Below, piece after piece: positions 33,072-41,854 of a stretch of 41,931 nt of DNA (its first letter is position 1; the number at the start of each line of letters is the position of its first letter). Below the pieces are notes generated by a model, which saw only the letters and a list, made by a program, of their open reading frames with translations, was not told the DNA's origin and ran no database searches. Made by a program: the position numbers and the translations under genes. Origin of the DNA: Paenibacillus silvestris (lineage in GTDB: Bacteria; Bacillota; Bacilli; Paenibacillales; NBRC-103111); NCBI RefSeq assembly GCF_009882985.1, contig NZ_WTUZ01000019.1, forward strand, positions 34,167-76,097. The letters run 5' to 3'.

Positions 33072-33959
33072 TTAACGCTCAAGCAATGCGTTATACACAT
33101 CCCGCTTGGATAGTCCACGATCGCTCGCAACCTGCTTCATCGCTTCTTTCCGGTCGCTGCCCTGCCGTTCATAGTGCTCGACATGCTCGCCGAGCGACAT
33201 CGCCTCCCACCAACCGTCGGCGGCTTCCTTCGCCGCCTCGGCCGATGCGCCTTCGGCGATTACGCAGTACTCCCCCTGCGGCGGATACTGCGTGAGGTGC
33301 TCGAGGCACTCTGCAATCGTGCCCCGCAGAAACTCCTCATACCGCTTCGTCAACTCGCGGGCGAGACAAACCCGGCGCTCCGGCCCCCACACTTCCGCCA
33401 TGCGGGTAAGTGTTTTCTCCACGCGGTGCGGCGATTCATAGAACAGCAGCGTGTCCTGCACGTGCTGCAGCCCTTCAAGCACCTTCGTCTGATCCTTTTT
33501 CTCCCGGGGGAGAAACCCGACGAAGGAGAAACGCTCTGTCGGCAGGCCTGATGCAATCAGCGCCGACAGGGCCGCATTCGCGCCGGGGACAGGAACCACC
33601 GGCACGCCCTGCTCCACGGCCATCCTCACCAGGTCATAACCTGGATCGGAGATGGCCGGCAGTCCCGCATCGCTGACTAGCGCGATGCTCTGCCCTTCAA
33701 GCAGCAAGCGGACGAGTTCGGGGCCGCTTGCCTGCTTGTTGTGTTCGTGATAGCTGACGATTCGCGTAGCGATCTCGAAGTGCGTCAGCAGCTTGCGGGA
33801 TTGCCGCGTATCTTCAGCGGCAATCAGGTTCACTTCCTTCAGGATGCGAATCGCCCGGAAGGTCATATCTTCGAGGTTGCCGATCGGTGTGGCAACCAGG
33901 TAGAGCGTACCCGAGGTGTTCCCTTCCTCGCGATAACTTTTTTGCACATTTAAGCCCAC
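33072..33959 (-). CDS. rsmI: 16S rRNA cytidine-1402 2'-O-methyltransferase
   Basis: RsmI methylates the ribose of C1402 in the decoding centre of 16S rRNA. The 295 residues follow the SAM-dependent tetrapyrrole-methylase fold: LYLVATPIGNLEDMTFRAI at 19-37, AAEDTRQSRKLLTHF, SDAGLPAISDPG and VPVPGANAALSALIASGLP, which are family signatures. The start is GTG at 33959, with AGAGGG 7 bases before it. It follows trmN6 by 54 bases. The yazA (GIY-YIG) gene that stands between them in B. subtilis is missing. Base composition is markedly GC-rich compared with trmN6 and yabA. Confidence 0.96.
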   Translation of the reverse strand: MGLNVQKSYREEGNTSGTLYLVATPIGNLEDMTFRAIRILKEVNLIAAEDTRQSRKLLTHFEIATRIVSYHEHNKQASGPELVRLLLEGQSIALVSDAGLPAISDPGYDLVRMAVEQGVPVVPVPGANAALSALIASGLPTERFSFVGFLPREKKDQTKVLEGLQHVQDTLLFYESPHRVEKTLTRMAEVWGPERRVCLARELTKRYEEFLRGTIAECLEHLTQYPPQGEYCVIAEGASAEAAKEAADGWWEAMSLGEHVEHYERQGSDRKEAMKQVASDRGLSKRDVYNALLER

Positions 33960-34013
33960 TGTTTGTCCCTCTTCACCTTAGTCATATGCTTCCATATACG
34001 CTAATATTTATTT

Positions 34014-34769
34014 TTATGAAAACTCCAAGGAAGCTCTGCCCCCATAATAAATGTCCTTCAATTCTTTACAATACTCCTGGTTCTCGTCATAAACGATAAG
34101 CGGAGGCAGGGTACGAATTTCTGGTTTACCATCCTTCATTCCCTCAATCAACACCATCATCGCTTCTTCCCCAGCACGTGCATGCACATAGCGAATTCTT
34201 TTCGGCTCCAAGCGGTATTGCCTCATCAAACTGATGATATCAACTAAGCGCGTTGCCCTGTGAACCATGGCCACTTTACCGCCCGCTTTCACCAGCTTCG
34301 CACACGCTGCAATCACATCCTCCAACTTACAGTGGATTTCATGACGTGCAGCTGCAAAATGCTCATTCACGTTCTGCTCCCCACTCGGGACAGGAAGATA
34401 GGGGGGATTCACGGTTACAGCATCGAATTGACCATGTCCCAGAGTTTCATGAATGGTCTTTAGATCGCCTTGTATCATATGTAACCTTTCGCCCAAATCA
34501 TTCAGCAAAGCATTGCGAACCGCCATATCCGCAAGTCGCTCTTGAATTTCGACACCCCAGATGTCTGCCTTAGTTCGGGTAGAAAGGAGCAGCGGCACAA
34601 CACCGTTGCCTGTGCACAAATCAATAACTCGGCCCTTCGGCGGCAAACTGCAAAATCGGCCAAGCAGGACAGCGTCCATCGAAAAGCTGAACACTTCCTC
34701 GCTTTGAATAATTTTCAAATCATACGTTAGTAAATCATCAATTCTTTCGGTCGGTCGTAATGGAACCAT
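34014..34769 (-). CDS. trmN6: tRNA1(Val) adenine-37 N6-methyltransferase (YabB)
   Basis: This methylase modifies adenine 37 of tRNA-Val. The 251 residues show TERIDDLLTYDLKIIQS, the SAM loop VIDLCTGNGVVPLLLSTRTK, the acidic GVEIQERL and the catalytic NPPYLPVP motif of N6-adenine methylases. The C-terminal REYRIEPKRI-like segment appears here as RQYRLEPKRIRYVHA. The ribosome site is modest (AAAGGA about 15 bases before the ATG), but no better start exists. It is downstream of yabA, as in B. subtilis. The family assignment is firm; the exact tRNA target follows the YabB/TrmN6 name. Confidence 0.93.
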   Translation of the reverse strand: MVPLRPTERIDDLLTYDLKIIQSEEVFSFSMDAVLLGRFCSLPPKGRVIDLCTGNGVVPLLLSTRTKADIWGVEIQERLADMAVRNALLNDLGERLHMIQGDLKTIHETLGHGQFDAVTVNPPYLPVPSGEQNVNEHFAAARHEIHCKLEDVIAACAKLVKAGGKVAMVHRATRLVDIISLMRQYRLEPKRIRYVHARAGEEAMMVLIEGMKDGKPEIRTLPPLIVYDENQEYCKELKDIYYGGRASLEFS

Positions 34770-34811
34770 ACGCAGTTCTTCATTTCCTTTCTAGTTCTCG
34801 CTCATCTATGG

Positions 34812-34842
34812 AAAAAAACCGTAAGGCATGAACCCCTACGGT
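34812..34842 (-). terminator. Terminator after yabA
   Basis: On the minus strand ACCGTA pairs with TACGGT, with inner GG/CC pairs, followed by TTTTTTTCC, ten bases after the yabA stop. Confidence 0.75.
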
Positions 34843-34851
34843 CAAACACAC

Positions 34852-35193
34852 TTATTTATTTAAAAAGGATAAGCAAAACAAACAATCTCCCTCGGTCCGA
34901 AGGTGTCCATAATACACATTGCATATGTGAAATCCTTCATTGTACAAGCGGGTCAAATTATCATATCCGGCTCCAGGTAACGAAACCGTTTCCTCTGCCT
35001 CTCCGACAGGCTGTTCAACAGTCGTCTCCTCTTGTCGAATCAGCTTGCGCAGTTGCTGATTTTCTATGCTTAGTCTCTTATTTTCTTCGATGAGTATAAT
35101 GATTTGTTTCTTTAAGGCACCCAACTCGGCATAAGTGGCACCCATTCGTTCTTCGATCCCATCTATTTGTCCAAAAATGTCTTGTTTATCCAC
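34852..35193 (-). CDS. yabA: Replication initiation control protein YabA
   Basis: YabA prevents over-initiation by binding DnaA and the sliding clamp DnaN. The 113 residues contain an N-terminal coiled coil (1-60, [20 protein letters not shown]) and a C-terminal zinc site with His and Cys in [11 protein letters not shown] and CLFC, as in the family. I use the GTG at 35193 because AGAGGTGA stands just before it; an ATG at 35217 lies too far (15 bases) from AAGGAGG. It lies between ricT and trmN6, as in B. subtilis, and near holB, another replication gene. Confidence 0.93.
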   Translation of the reverse strand: MDKQDIFGQIDGIEERMGATYAELGALKKQIIILIEENKRLSIENQQLRKLIRQEETTVEQPVGEAEETVSLPGAGYDNLTRLYNEGFHICNVYYGHLRTEGDCLFCLSFLNK

Positions 35194-35252
35194 GCTTTCA
35201 CCTCTAGTGCCATGCATGCTTACTGGCCAGCGCCTCCTTGGATCCTTTGCCG

Positions 35253-36056
35253 CTACTCTTGTTCAACTACATCATCGAAAGGTAAATCAAGTGCTTTACC
35301 AAGGTCGAATAATTGAACCTTCGCGGTACGCTCACTGATATTTAACCCTAGTACCTTACCATTACCAAAAGAAGTGATCACATGCCTACCAACAGTTGGC
35401 AGAGAGTCCTTCGCACTTTCATAATTATCATGTTCGTACTTCAAGCAGCACATTAATCGGCCGCACAAACCCGAAATCTTCGTTGGATTAAGGGATAAGT
35501 TCTGATCCTTGGCCATCTTGATGGATACCGGTTCAAAATCACCTAAAAACGACGAACAGCATAGAATCCGCCCACACGGACCAATACCGCCTAACATTTT
35601 CGCTTCGTCCCGCACACCAATTTGACGCAGTTCGATTCTCGTCCGGAAAATGCTCGCCAAATCTTTCACGAGTTCCCGGAAATCAACGCGCCCCTCGGCT
35701 GTAAAATAGAAAATAATTTTATTGCGGTCAAAGGTATACTCTACGTCCACAAGCTTCATCTTAAGACTATGATCTCTAATTTTGTCGTGGCACGTTTGGA
35801 ATGCATCCTTGGCTGCTTTTTTATTCTCTTCAACCAAATCTGCATCCGAATCATCCGCGATGCGAATGACCTTTTTAAGTGGAAGAACGACATCATTTTC
35901 TTTGACGATCTTCTTACCCACTACAACTTTGCCGTATTCTACACCGCGAGCGGTTTCAACAATAACGGCACTTTCTTGCTCAATCGGCAAGTCGATTGGA
36001 TCAAAATAATATATTTTACCCGCTTTTTTGAAGCGGACGCCTACAACAGAATACAT
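35253..36056 (-). CDS. ricT: PSP1-domain protein RicT (YaaT)
   Basis: RicT forms the Y-complex with RicA and RicF, carries iron-sulfur clusters and assists RNase Y in mRNA processing; in B. subtilis it is needed for sporulation, competence and biofilms. The 267 residues show the PSP1 domain (60-145) and a Cys-rich core: Cys161, Cys166 and Cys167 in [12 protein letters not shown], and Cys198, Cys203 and Cys204 in [21 protein letters not shown] precedes the ATG, and only one base separates it from the holB stop. The full set of Cys needed for clusters is present. Confidence 0.96.
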   Translation of the reverse strand: MYSVVGVRFKKAGKIYYFDPIDLPIEQESAVIVETARGVEYGKVVVGKKIVKENDVVLPLKKVIRIADDSDADLVEENKKAAKDAFQTCHDKIRDHSLKMKLVDVEYTFDRNKIIFYFTAEGRVDFRELVKDLASIFRTRIELRQIGVRDEAKMLGGIGPCGRILCCSSFLGDFEPVSIKMAKDQNLSLNPTKISGLCGRLMCCLKYEHDNYESAKDSLPTVGRHVITSFGNGKVLGLNISERTAKVQLFDLGKALDLPFDDVVEQE

Positions 36057-36057
36057 C

Positions 36058-37035
36058 TTACACCCCCTGCATCTCCACGAGCATTTTCTCTATAACCAGC
36101 TGAGAGTTGGCGTTGAAGCGCAGTCGCTTTTGTAATTCTACGGCTTGCTCCATCATACGCACCCAGACTGAGACATCCCGACTGAACGCTAGGGAGCTCA
36201 TCCAGTCTAGCTGGTCATTATATACAAGCCTGTCTCTGCGCTCAAGACGCAGTTGCACCATATCTTTAAACCAGAGAATCAACAAGTCGAAAAGGCTCGA
36301 CATGTGTTCCGCAAGTTCTGTTTTCACAATTCGTTGCTGAACCGTAATCATAGAAGTAGGAAAACGTGTGAGCGTCTCCTTCGCTAATTGTAACATTACG
36401 GTTCTCATTTCTGCAAACCAATTCGCTCCGATCAGCTCTCTGGCCGCCTGTAATCCTGCCGTTAAATGGGCAGCGGGCTGCACAAGAGCAGCCGGAAAAC
36501 CCTCTTCCAGCAGCGTTAACACCATCTGCTCACGCGCCATTGGAATGAATTGAATCCACTGGGCCCGTGACTGAATCGTTGGTAATAAGGCGTTTCCATT
36601 CTCTGTGATAAGAATAGCAACGACCTTAGAAGTCGGTTCTTCTAAGAATTTCAAAAGACTATTTGCTGCCTGGACGGTCATTTTCTCTGCATGATGCAGA
36701 ATATATATTTTCGTGCCGGAAGCAGTTGCGCGATAAGCAAACTCCTTCTGAAGCTCCCGAATTTGCTCAATTTTGATCGAGGCCCCATCAGGTGCAACGA
36801 TATGCAGATCGGGGTGATTGCTGTGCTCCACCTTGCGGCATTCCAAACACTCACCACAGGCGTCATCCGTTCCGTGTTGACAATAAATCGCTTTCGCTAA
36901 TGCTATCGCCATTTCGGAACGCCCTGTCCCAACAGGCCCGCTAAATATATAGGCGTGAGACAGTTTGTCTTGTCGCAGCCCGTTCTGCAGAAGTTGCTTT
37001 GCCGCCGCTTGCCCCGGTATGGTTTGGAAGGACAT
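36058..37035 (-). CDS. holB: DNA polymerase III delta-prime subunit
   Basis: Delta-prime is a stator subunit of the clamp loader that places DnaN on DNA. The 325 residues have an AAA+ fold: GPVGTGRS at 33-40, the four-Cys zinc site (Cys52, 60, 63, 66) in YCQHGTDDACGECLECRK, and SLLKFLEEPTSKVVAILIT with the sensor region. The P-loop Lys is replaced by Arg39, which fits a subunit that does not need ATPase activity. The ATG at 37035 follows AGGGTGG by 11 bases; a GTG at 37050 is possible. It lies in a run of closely spaced genes from darA to ricT. Confidence 0.95.
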   Translation of the reverse strand: MSFQTIPGQAAAKQLLQNGLRQDKLSHAYIFSGPVGTGRSEMAIALAKAIYCQHGTDDACGECLECRKVEHSNHPDLHIVAPDGASIKIEQIRELQKEFAYRATASGTKIYILHHAEKMTVQAANSLLKFLEEPTSKVVAILITENGNALLPTIQSRAQWIQFIPMAREQMVLTLLEEGFPAALVQPAAHLTAGLQAARELIGANWFAEMRTVMLQLAKETLTRFPTSMITVQQRIVKTELAEHMSSLFDLLILWFKDMVQLRLERRDRLVYNDQLDWMSSLAFSRDVSVWVRMMEQAVELQKRLRFNANSQLVIEKMLVEMQGV

Positions 37036-37051
37036 TCGTTGTGGCACCACC

Positions 37052-37498
37052 CTAAAATAACAAGTTAATCAACATACCTCGGATTTCTCCGATTTTTTGC
37101 AAAATCTCAATGCGCCCCTGCTCGCTCTCCAGCAATTCATCTGCTAAAGAGAGGAGCTCCTGGTCAATTTCCTCCAAAAGCTTATATCGCTTCGAACGGC
37201 CACGACGATCCCAGCCCTTCGTATCTCGTAAATTAACACCTCGGCGAGCCGTTTCCTCCAAGAATTGCCTGATCAGCAATTTATACTGGAGAAGCTCTCT
37301 CACGGTCATCGCCCGTGACAGACGGTCGCCTTGCAGCGTAATCTGCTGCACCATTTTGGACAATTGCTCCTGCGTAAATTTCTCATCCTGCTGCTGCATA
37401 ATGTCAGAGAAATTCCGGGGGGCCATCTGTGGCGGCGGTACGTTCTCATTCACTTTGACGTTCTTACCAATGGGCTGCCACCCCGGATTAATTTTCAA
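37052..37498 (-). CDS. yaaR: YaaR family protein (DUF327)
   Basis: Function is unknown. The 148 residues are largely helical and contain the family core FTQEQLSKMVQQITLQGDRL, LSRAMTVRELLQYKLLIRQF and RRGVNLRDTKGWDRRGRSKR. There is no membrane segment or signal peptide. TTG start with AAGGATGG 7 bases before it. Conserved position between darA and holB suggests a housekeeping role, but nothing in the sequence shows one. It is the standard length. Confidence 0.93.
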   Translation of the reverse strand: MKINPGWQPIGKNVKVNENVPPPQMAPRNFSDIMQQQDEKFTQEQLSKMVQQITLQGDRLSRAMTVRELLQYKLLIRQFLEETARRGVNLRDTKGWDRRGRSKRYKLLEEIDQELLSLADELLESEQGRIEILQKIGEIRGMLINLLF

Positions 37499-37531
37499 GA
37501 CGCATCCATCCTTATTAAGGTCATCTATAAT

Positions 37532-37876
<345 letters not shown>

Positions 37877-37924
37877 TTATTATAAACTAAGAATGGATTT
37901 TCTGCTTCTCACGGAAAAATGTTC

Positions 37925-38581
37925 CTAAGCAAAATGTTCCTCAAGCAAACGGTTACACTGACTCCAAATATCTTCTGCAATCTCCTCTACACTGCGGTTA
38001 GCGTTAATTACTCTTACCCGCTCAGGATGATCGGATGCGATCTGGTGGAATCCTTCCCTTACTCGGCCGTGGTAATCCACGTGCTTCTGTTCAATTCGGT
38101 CCAACTGCTCCGCAGCGGTTGTTGCGCCGGATGCTCTTTGATGCAAGCGGGCCATACTGACTTCTACAGGAACATCCAGAATGAATGTTCGAGTTGCTTG
38201 CAGGCCTGAGCTCGCATAGCGTGAAATAGCTTTGACCTGCTCAACATCGAGCCCTAGACCATATCCCTGATAAGCAACGCTTGCATCAATGAACCGATCG
38301 CATAGAACAATGCGGCCAGCCTCCAGTGCCGGTAAAATCAACTGGTGCACATGCTGCGCTCGAGATGCTGCGTATAGCAGCACTTCCGCCTGATCGACCA
38401 TTTCTTCATTCACAGGATCAAGAATAATACTGCGAATCTTATCGCTGATTGCTGTTCCCCCTGGTTCCCTTGTCACCAGAACATCATGTCCTAATTTCTT
38501 AAGCTCTTCACCTAATTTCTTGAGCTGTGTCGTTTTTCCAGAACCGTCTGGTCCTTCAAAAGTAATGAATATTCCGTCCAC
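37925..38581 (-). CDS. tmk: Thymidylate kinase
   Basis: Tmk phosphorylates dTMP to dTDP for DNA synthesis. The 218 residues carry the P-loop EGPDGSGKTTQL (9-20), the VTREPGGTAISDKIR motif and the CDRFIDASVAYQGYGLGLD segment with the DR(F/Y/H) signature. These are followed by the lid region VPVEVSMARLHQRASG. The start is GTG, with AGGAGG four bases before it. It lies between yaaO and darA, as in B. subtilis. Complete. Confidence 0.97.
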   Translation of the reverse strand: MDGIFITFEGPDGSGKTTQLKKLGEELKKLGHDVLVTREPGGTAISDKIRSIILDPVNEEMVDQAEVLLYAASRAQHVHQLILPALEAGRIVLCDRFIDASVAYQGYGLGLDVEQVKAISRYASSGLQATRTFILDVPVEVSMARLHQRASGATTAAEQLDRIEQKHVDYHGRVREGFHQIASDHPERVRVINANRSVEEIAEDIWSQCNRLLEEHFA

Positions 38582-38621
38582 TCTTCCTCCTGCGTGCTGC
38601 TTTACCAGTCCATATAATAGT

Positions 38622-40133
38622 TTATGTGTATACCTTTAACTTGTGTGTCTGACCGAATTCCGTACCTTGAAACTTGATTCCATTTGCTGCTAATTGTAGT
38701 AAAGCCTCAGCCACGGTATCCGTAATAACTTCACCCGGGTATAGATAAGGAATTCCTGGTGGATACGGGATTACCATATCCGCAGAACGCTTGCCAACCG
38801 CATCCTCCACGCTTACCTGACGATAAGTTCCCACTTCCCGCCCTTCTCTTGAGATTTCTCTCAGATCAAAAACAATTGGTGAAGAGATTTGTGTGTAGTA
38901 GGGTAATTTAAGTATATTCGAGATAGGCGCATGAAGTTCCTTCTTTTGTGCTGGAACGTCCAAACAAATGTTGGCTAACACACCTATAACCTTGTCTAAA
39001 TCCTTTTGACTCGAAGCCGGTGAGAAGACAAGCAGCACATGACGACCATCCGACATTTCTACGTAAATGCCTTGCTCCTCTAATCTCTCCTTGAGCTCCG
39101 CTGCACTTAGAGTTTGTGTCACATCACATATAGTCACTTTAAAGGGATCTGCTGTCTCATATGCCTCACTTTGTGATGCCGGAAACTCCCTAGGAAAGTA
39201 ATGAAACCTATTCATTTGGTCCACTTTGTATCTGAATTCTTTAACCAGCGTAATTCCTTCTGACAGCCAAGCTTCCCCTTCTGTATGCATTCTTTTTCTC
39301 GCCAAATCTAAAGATGCCATAATAGGGTACGAGGGACTTGAGCTCTGCAACATTCCCAAAAGCCGGCGAATCGCCTCACGGTTGATACGCGGCCCCTTCA
39401 AGTGAAGCATGGCCCCCATCGTCATTGCGGTAAGCATCTTGTGCGTAGATTGAACGACTGCGTCCGCTCCCTGCGATAGCGCCGAGGTTGGTACCTCCGG
39501 ATGAAATCCGTAGTGAGCGCCATGAGCCTCATCCACCAAAAGCATCTTGCCCTGGGCATGCATCAGCTCTGCGTAAGGGGCTAAGTGTACGCCCATGCCA
39601 TAATAGTTCGGATTGGTCATAAATAAAGCCTTAGCCTCCGGATATTGTTGCAATGCTTGTTTCACAGCATCTATATGTACGCTTGTCGCAAGCCTGGTTT
39701 CCGGATCAACGGAAGGTGCAATGAACACAGCTTTCGCTCCAGCCAACATCAATCCGTGAATAACCGATTTATGTACATTTCTTTGAACAAGAATGACATC
39801 ACCTCTTTCACAGACGGCCGAAATCATAGCGATATTCCCAACCGTACTGCCTCCAATGAGGAAATGTGTTTCGTCTGCCCCAAAGCAGGCTGCCGCTAAC
39901 TGTTCCGCCTCCATAATTACACCCTCTGGGTGATGTAGATCATCTAGGCCTGTTATTTCCGTATAATCGATAGACATTATATGTTCCAAAAAGGGGGCAC
40001 CCTCGGCCAGTAACCCCTGACCCGATTTGTGGCCTGGCACATGCAGACTAACTGGATTTTGTGCTTGATGAGCTACCATTGCCTCGTATAGCGGCGCTTT
40101 GAACTTATTCTCTGGATTTTGATTGCTGTTCAT
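38622..40133 (-). CDS. yaaO: PLP-dependent Orn/Lys/Arg decarboxylase family (YaaO)
   Basis: This fold type I PLP enzyme belongs to the basic amino-acid decarboxylase group; relatives make cadaverine or agmatine. The 503 residues include HVPGHKSGQGL (31-41), the PLP-contacting GGSTVGN (94-100), the DEAHGAHYG motif (201-209) and the Schiff-base lysine Lys232 in STHKMLTAMT. The C-terminal PYPPGIPYLYPGE is diagnostic of the family. AAGGAG lies about 10 bases before the ATG. The substrate of YaaO-type proteins cannot be read from sequence, so I give only the family. Confidence 0.93.
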   Translation of the reverse strand: MNSNQNPENKFKAPLYEAMVAHQAQNPVSLHVPGHKSGQGLLAEGAPFLEHIMSIDYTEITGLDDLHHPEGVIMEAEQLAAACFGADETHFLIGGSTVGNIAMISAVCERGDVILVQRNVHKSVIHGLMLAGAKAVFIAPSVDPETRLATSVHIDAVKQALQQYPEAKALFMTNPNYYGMGVHLAPYAELMHAQGKMLLVDEAHGAHYGFHPEVPTSALSQGADAVVQSTHKMLTAMTMGAMLHLKGPRINREAIRRLLGMLQSSSPSYPIMASLDLARKRMHTEGEAWLSEGITLVKEFRYKVDQMNRFHYFPREFPASQSEAYETADPFKVTICDVTQTLSAAELKERLEEQGIYVEMSDGRHVLLVFSPASSQKDLDKVIGVLANICLDVPAQKKELHAPISNILKLPYYTQISSPIVFDLREISREGREVGTYRQVSVEDAVGKRSADMVIPYPPGIPYLYPGEVITDTVAEALLQLAANGIKFQGTEFGQTHKLKVYT

Positions 40134-40191
40134 GCGAATAGGACTCCTTGAACTTTCTACTTAATACCCTTATAGTAGTGGATTGAAGCAG

Positions 40192-40222
40192 AAAAAACAA
40201 AAAAGCTTCCAGACAGAAGCTT
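40192..40222 (-). terminator. Terminator after csfB
   Basis: The minus strand reads GAAGCTT, CTGTCT, GGAAGCTT with TTTTGTTTTTTC behind it, directly after the csfB stop. Confidence 0.83.
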
Positions 40223-40229
40223 CTCCCAT

Positions 40230-40430
40230 TTAGTTCATATATTGTTTTGAGTTCCCCATATAGAAAGCTTTTCTCATCTGACTTACGTAGAATGGGTACT
40301 TCTGATCGCTCACATTCGTTTTGACGATTTCACCACTGCATTCATCACAAATGAAAGCTGTAATAATATGAATGCCGCCATTTCGCTGCTGTTCACAGAT
40401 CATGCATATCCCAATTCGGTTCTCCTCCAT
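40230..40430 (-). CDS. csfB: Anti-sigma-G factor Gin (CsfB)
   Basis: CsfB is a small zinc-binding anti-sigma factor that holds sigma-G inactive until engulfment and later also inhibits sigma-E. The 66 residues show two Cys pairs, CMIC (9-12) and CDEC (about 28-31), and the family stretch NGGIHIITAFICDECSGEIV; then SDQKYPFYVSQMRK. GGGGTGATC precedes the ATG. A full sigma-F promoter stands 27 bp upstream, matching the known sigma-F control. It follows the rRNA operon region, as in B. subtilis. Length is typical. Confidence 0.93.
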   Translation of the reverse strand: MEENRIGICMICEQQRNGGIHIITAFICDECSGEIVKTNVSDQKYPFYVSQMRKAFYMGNSKQYMN

Positions 40431-40456
40431 ATGATCACCCCATGTACTTTTACTAC

Positions 40457-40486
40457 TAGTATATCCGAATCTCGATTCTCCTAAAC
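40457..40486 (-). promoter_or_regulatory. Sigma-F promoter of csfB
   Basis: The minus strand reads GTTTA (40482-40486), 15 bp, GGATATACTA (40457-40466). This fits the sigma-F consensus GYWTA and GGNNANANTR at every position with an accepted spacer. Confidence 0.85.
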
Positions 40487-40566
40487 TAGCTAAACGCTCA
40501 TATCTTGGAAGGAATATGCCGATATTACCTCTATATCAGGTTAACCGGCTTACGGAGGTCATCATC

Positions 40567-41094
40567 ATGTCAACCAAACAGGAACCAATTCTCTCCAAAC
40601 AATCTACTATTTATAGTTATACTTTAGTGAAGCGCATTTATCATTCTTTGTTTAAAAAGATTCTCTACTTCCTGATTCTTGTTTTGGCCTTATTCTTCAA
40701 ATTTGACCCCACCAACTGGCTTCCTCTGTTAGTTAGCTATCCGCTCCTTCTTGTATTCCATACACTGCTCGTTCGGGCTTACTTCCAATTCACCATTGGG
40801 ATGGCCATGAGAGGCTGGTCTTATCGATGGGGTGTATTCTGGTGCGGTTCGCTGCCGGACGGGCATGCATCCATTCGACTAGTTGGCAAAGTACAGCTCC
40901 ACCTATTCTGGATTGGCCTCTCCCTCATTACAGTCTTGTATCCTTGGATCCCGACTCCGTGGTTGATTTATTTCATGATCTTTCACATTTGGATGCTGAT
41001 GCCGCGGTTGTGGATGCTGTTCCGATTCCGTCCTTATCGCAAAGCTGGCTTAATGAAAATCTCCGAGAAAGAGACTTCTTGTTATTTGCAATAG
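40567..41094 (+). CDS. Hypothetical membrane protein, four helices
   Basis: I do not recognise the family. The 175 residues have four likely membrane helices (about 31-45, 52-70, 109-126, 130-152), an N-terminal cytoplasmic stretch and a basic Arg/Lys-rich C-terminus. A Trp-rich segment, MRGWSYRWGVFWCGSLPDGH, lies between helices two and three. The ATG at 40567 follows GGAGG by 9 bases; an upstream in-frame ATG at 40516 has no site. It runs opposite to its neighbours, divergent from csfB and convergent with the rRNA operon. B. subtilis has xpaC and yaaN in this region, but this protein does not resemble them by eye. Confidence 0.75.
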   Translation: MSTKQEPILSKQSTIYSYTLVKRIYHSLFKKILYFLILVLALFFKFDPTNWLPLLVSYPLLLVFHTLLVRAYFQFTIGMAMRGWSYRWGVFWCGSLPDGHASIRLVGKVQLHLFWIGLSLITVLYPWIPTPWLIYFMIFHIWMLMPRLWMLFRFRPYRKAGLMKISEKETSCYLQ

Positions 41095-41124
41095 AAAGCT
41101 AGCTTGATCAGCTAGTCCCCGTGA

Positions 41125-41312
41125 TAACTGTAAAAAGTGCAGGTAATTCGGTCGCTTAGAAGCTATTCAGCAAACATTGATGTAAAAGGTGCAGGTAATT
41201 TCGGTGGAACGATGTATTCTGGTCGTTTCTAGTGGATTTACCTGCACTTTGTGCATGTAATGGGTTGAAACTGGTCCGGGGATGCTGATTTTGATGTACT
41301 TTCTGCAGCTGA
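41125..41312. repeat. Four-box palindromic element D (TGCA family)
   Basis: Boxes start at 41125, 41177, 41238 and 41291, so they are 52, 61 and 53 bp apart. The first two are TAACTGTAAAAAGTGCAGG followed by TAA, and TTGATGTAAAAGGTGCAGG followed by TAA. The last two read best on the minus strand (TTACATGCACAAAGTGCAGG; CTGCAGAAAGTACATCAA). It is the counterpart of element C at 8001-8187, with the same spacing within 2 bp. Confidence 0.72.
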
Positions 41313-41370
41313 GTAACTCCTCCCTTTGATTATCAGAATTGTGGGGGGCTATATGCATCTTGAGCTAAGT

Positions 41371-41547
41371 GGGAACTACGTTCCGCTATTCCTGACAAAA
41401 GCGAGCCATCTACCTCTTTAGGGAATCTACGATCCGCTAATCTGTTTATTTTGGCTAAAAACCTGCCTTTTAGGCGATATAAGACCTTGTAGTTCCGCTT
41501 AAGCTCTGAAGGAGGCAAATCAGATCAGATAACGGCCTACAGTTCTC
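41371..41547. repeat. Four-box inverted element B (GAACTAC family)
   Basis: Boxes lie at 41371-41391 (plus; GGGAACTACGTTCCGCTATT), 41421-41441 (plus; GGGAATCTACGATCCGCTAA), about 41477-41497 (minus; GGAACTACAAGGTCTTATAT) and about 41527-41547 (minus; AGAACTGTAGGCCGTTATCT). Orientation and spacing equal element A within 1-2 bp, although the sequence between the boxes is not conserved. Together with element D it fills the 530-base gap between the membrane gene and the rRNA terminator; no gene is visible there. Confidence 0.75.
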
Positions 41548-41577
41548 TTATGTTACCTTGAAATTGCCGGATGACAT

Positions 41578-41618
41578 ACAAAAAAGCCTTTCTGAGATTT
41601 CTCTCAAAAAGGCTTTTC
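41578..41618 (-). terminator. rRNA operon terminator
   Basis: On the minus strand AAAAGCCTTTTTGAGA pairs with TCTCAGAAAGGCTTTT (one mismatch region) and is followed by TTGTATG. It lies 7 bases past the 5S 3' end. Confidence 0.9.
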
Positions 41619-41624
41619 CTCTGT

Positions 41625-41741
41625 GCTTGGCAACGTTCTACTCTCCCAGAACCCTGCGGTTCAAGTACCATCGACGCTGGAGGGCTTAACGGTCGTGTTC
41701 GAGATGGGAACGCGTGGATCCCCTCCGCCATCATCACCAAA
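41625..41741 (-). rRNA. rrf: 5S ribosomal RNA
   Basis: On the minus strand the sequence begins TTGGTGATGATGGCGGAGGG and continues with the conserved loop CCCATCTCGAACACGACCGT, the helix around GTACTTGAACCGCAGGG and the end GAGAGTAGAACGTTGCCAAG. About 117 bases, complete. The ends are approximate because the maturation site cannot be read directly; RNase M5 encoded at 25176 is the expected processing enzyme. Confidence 0.96.
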
Positions 41742-41854
41742 CAGTCAAAGCGTGGTTTGCGCCTTGAAAACTAGATACGAAACGTGCGTAAAGTAATAAC
41801 TTCTTAGGTTTCAAGCAGAGAGACTTTTGACTTCGTCAAAAGATCCCTATATTA

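Noticed and set aside
32732..33130. 132-codon frame with a repeated QLPTANC peptide
   Set aside because: It is the translation of the GGCAGTT array; a 7-base period gives a 7-residue repeat in any open frame.
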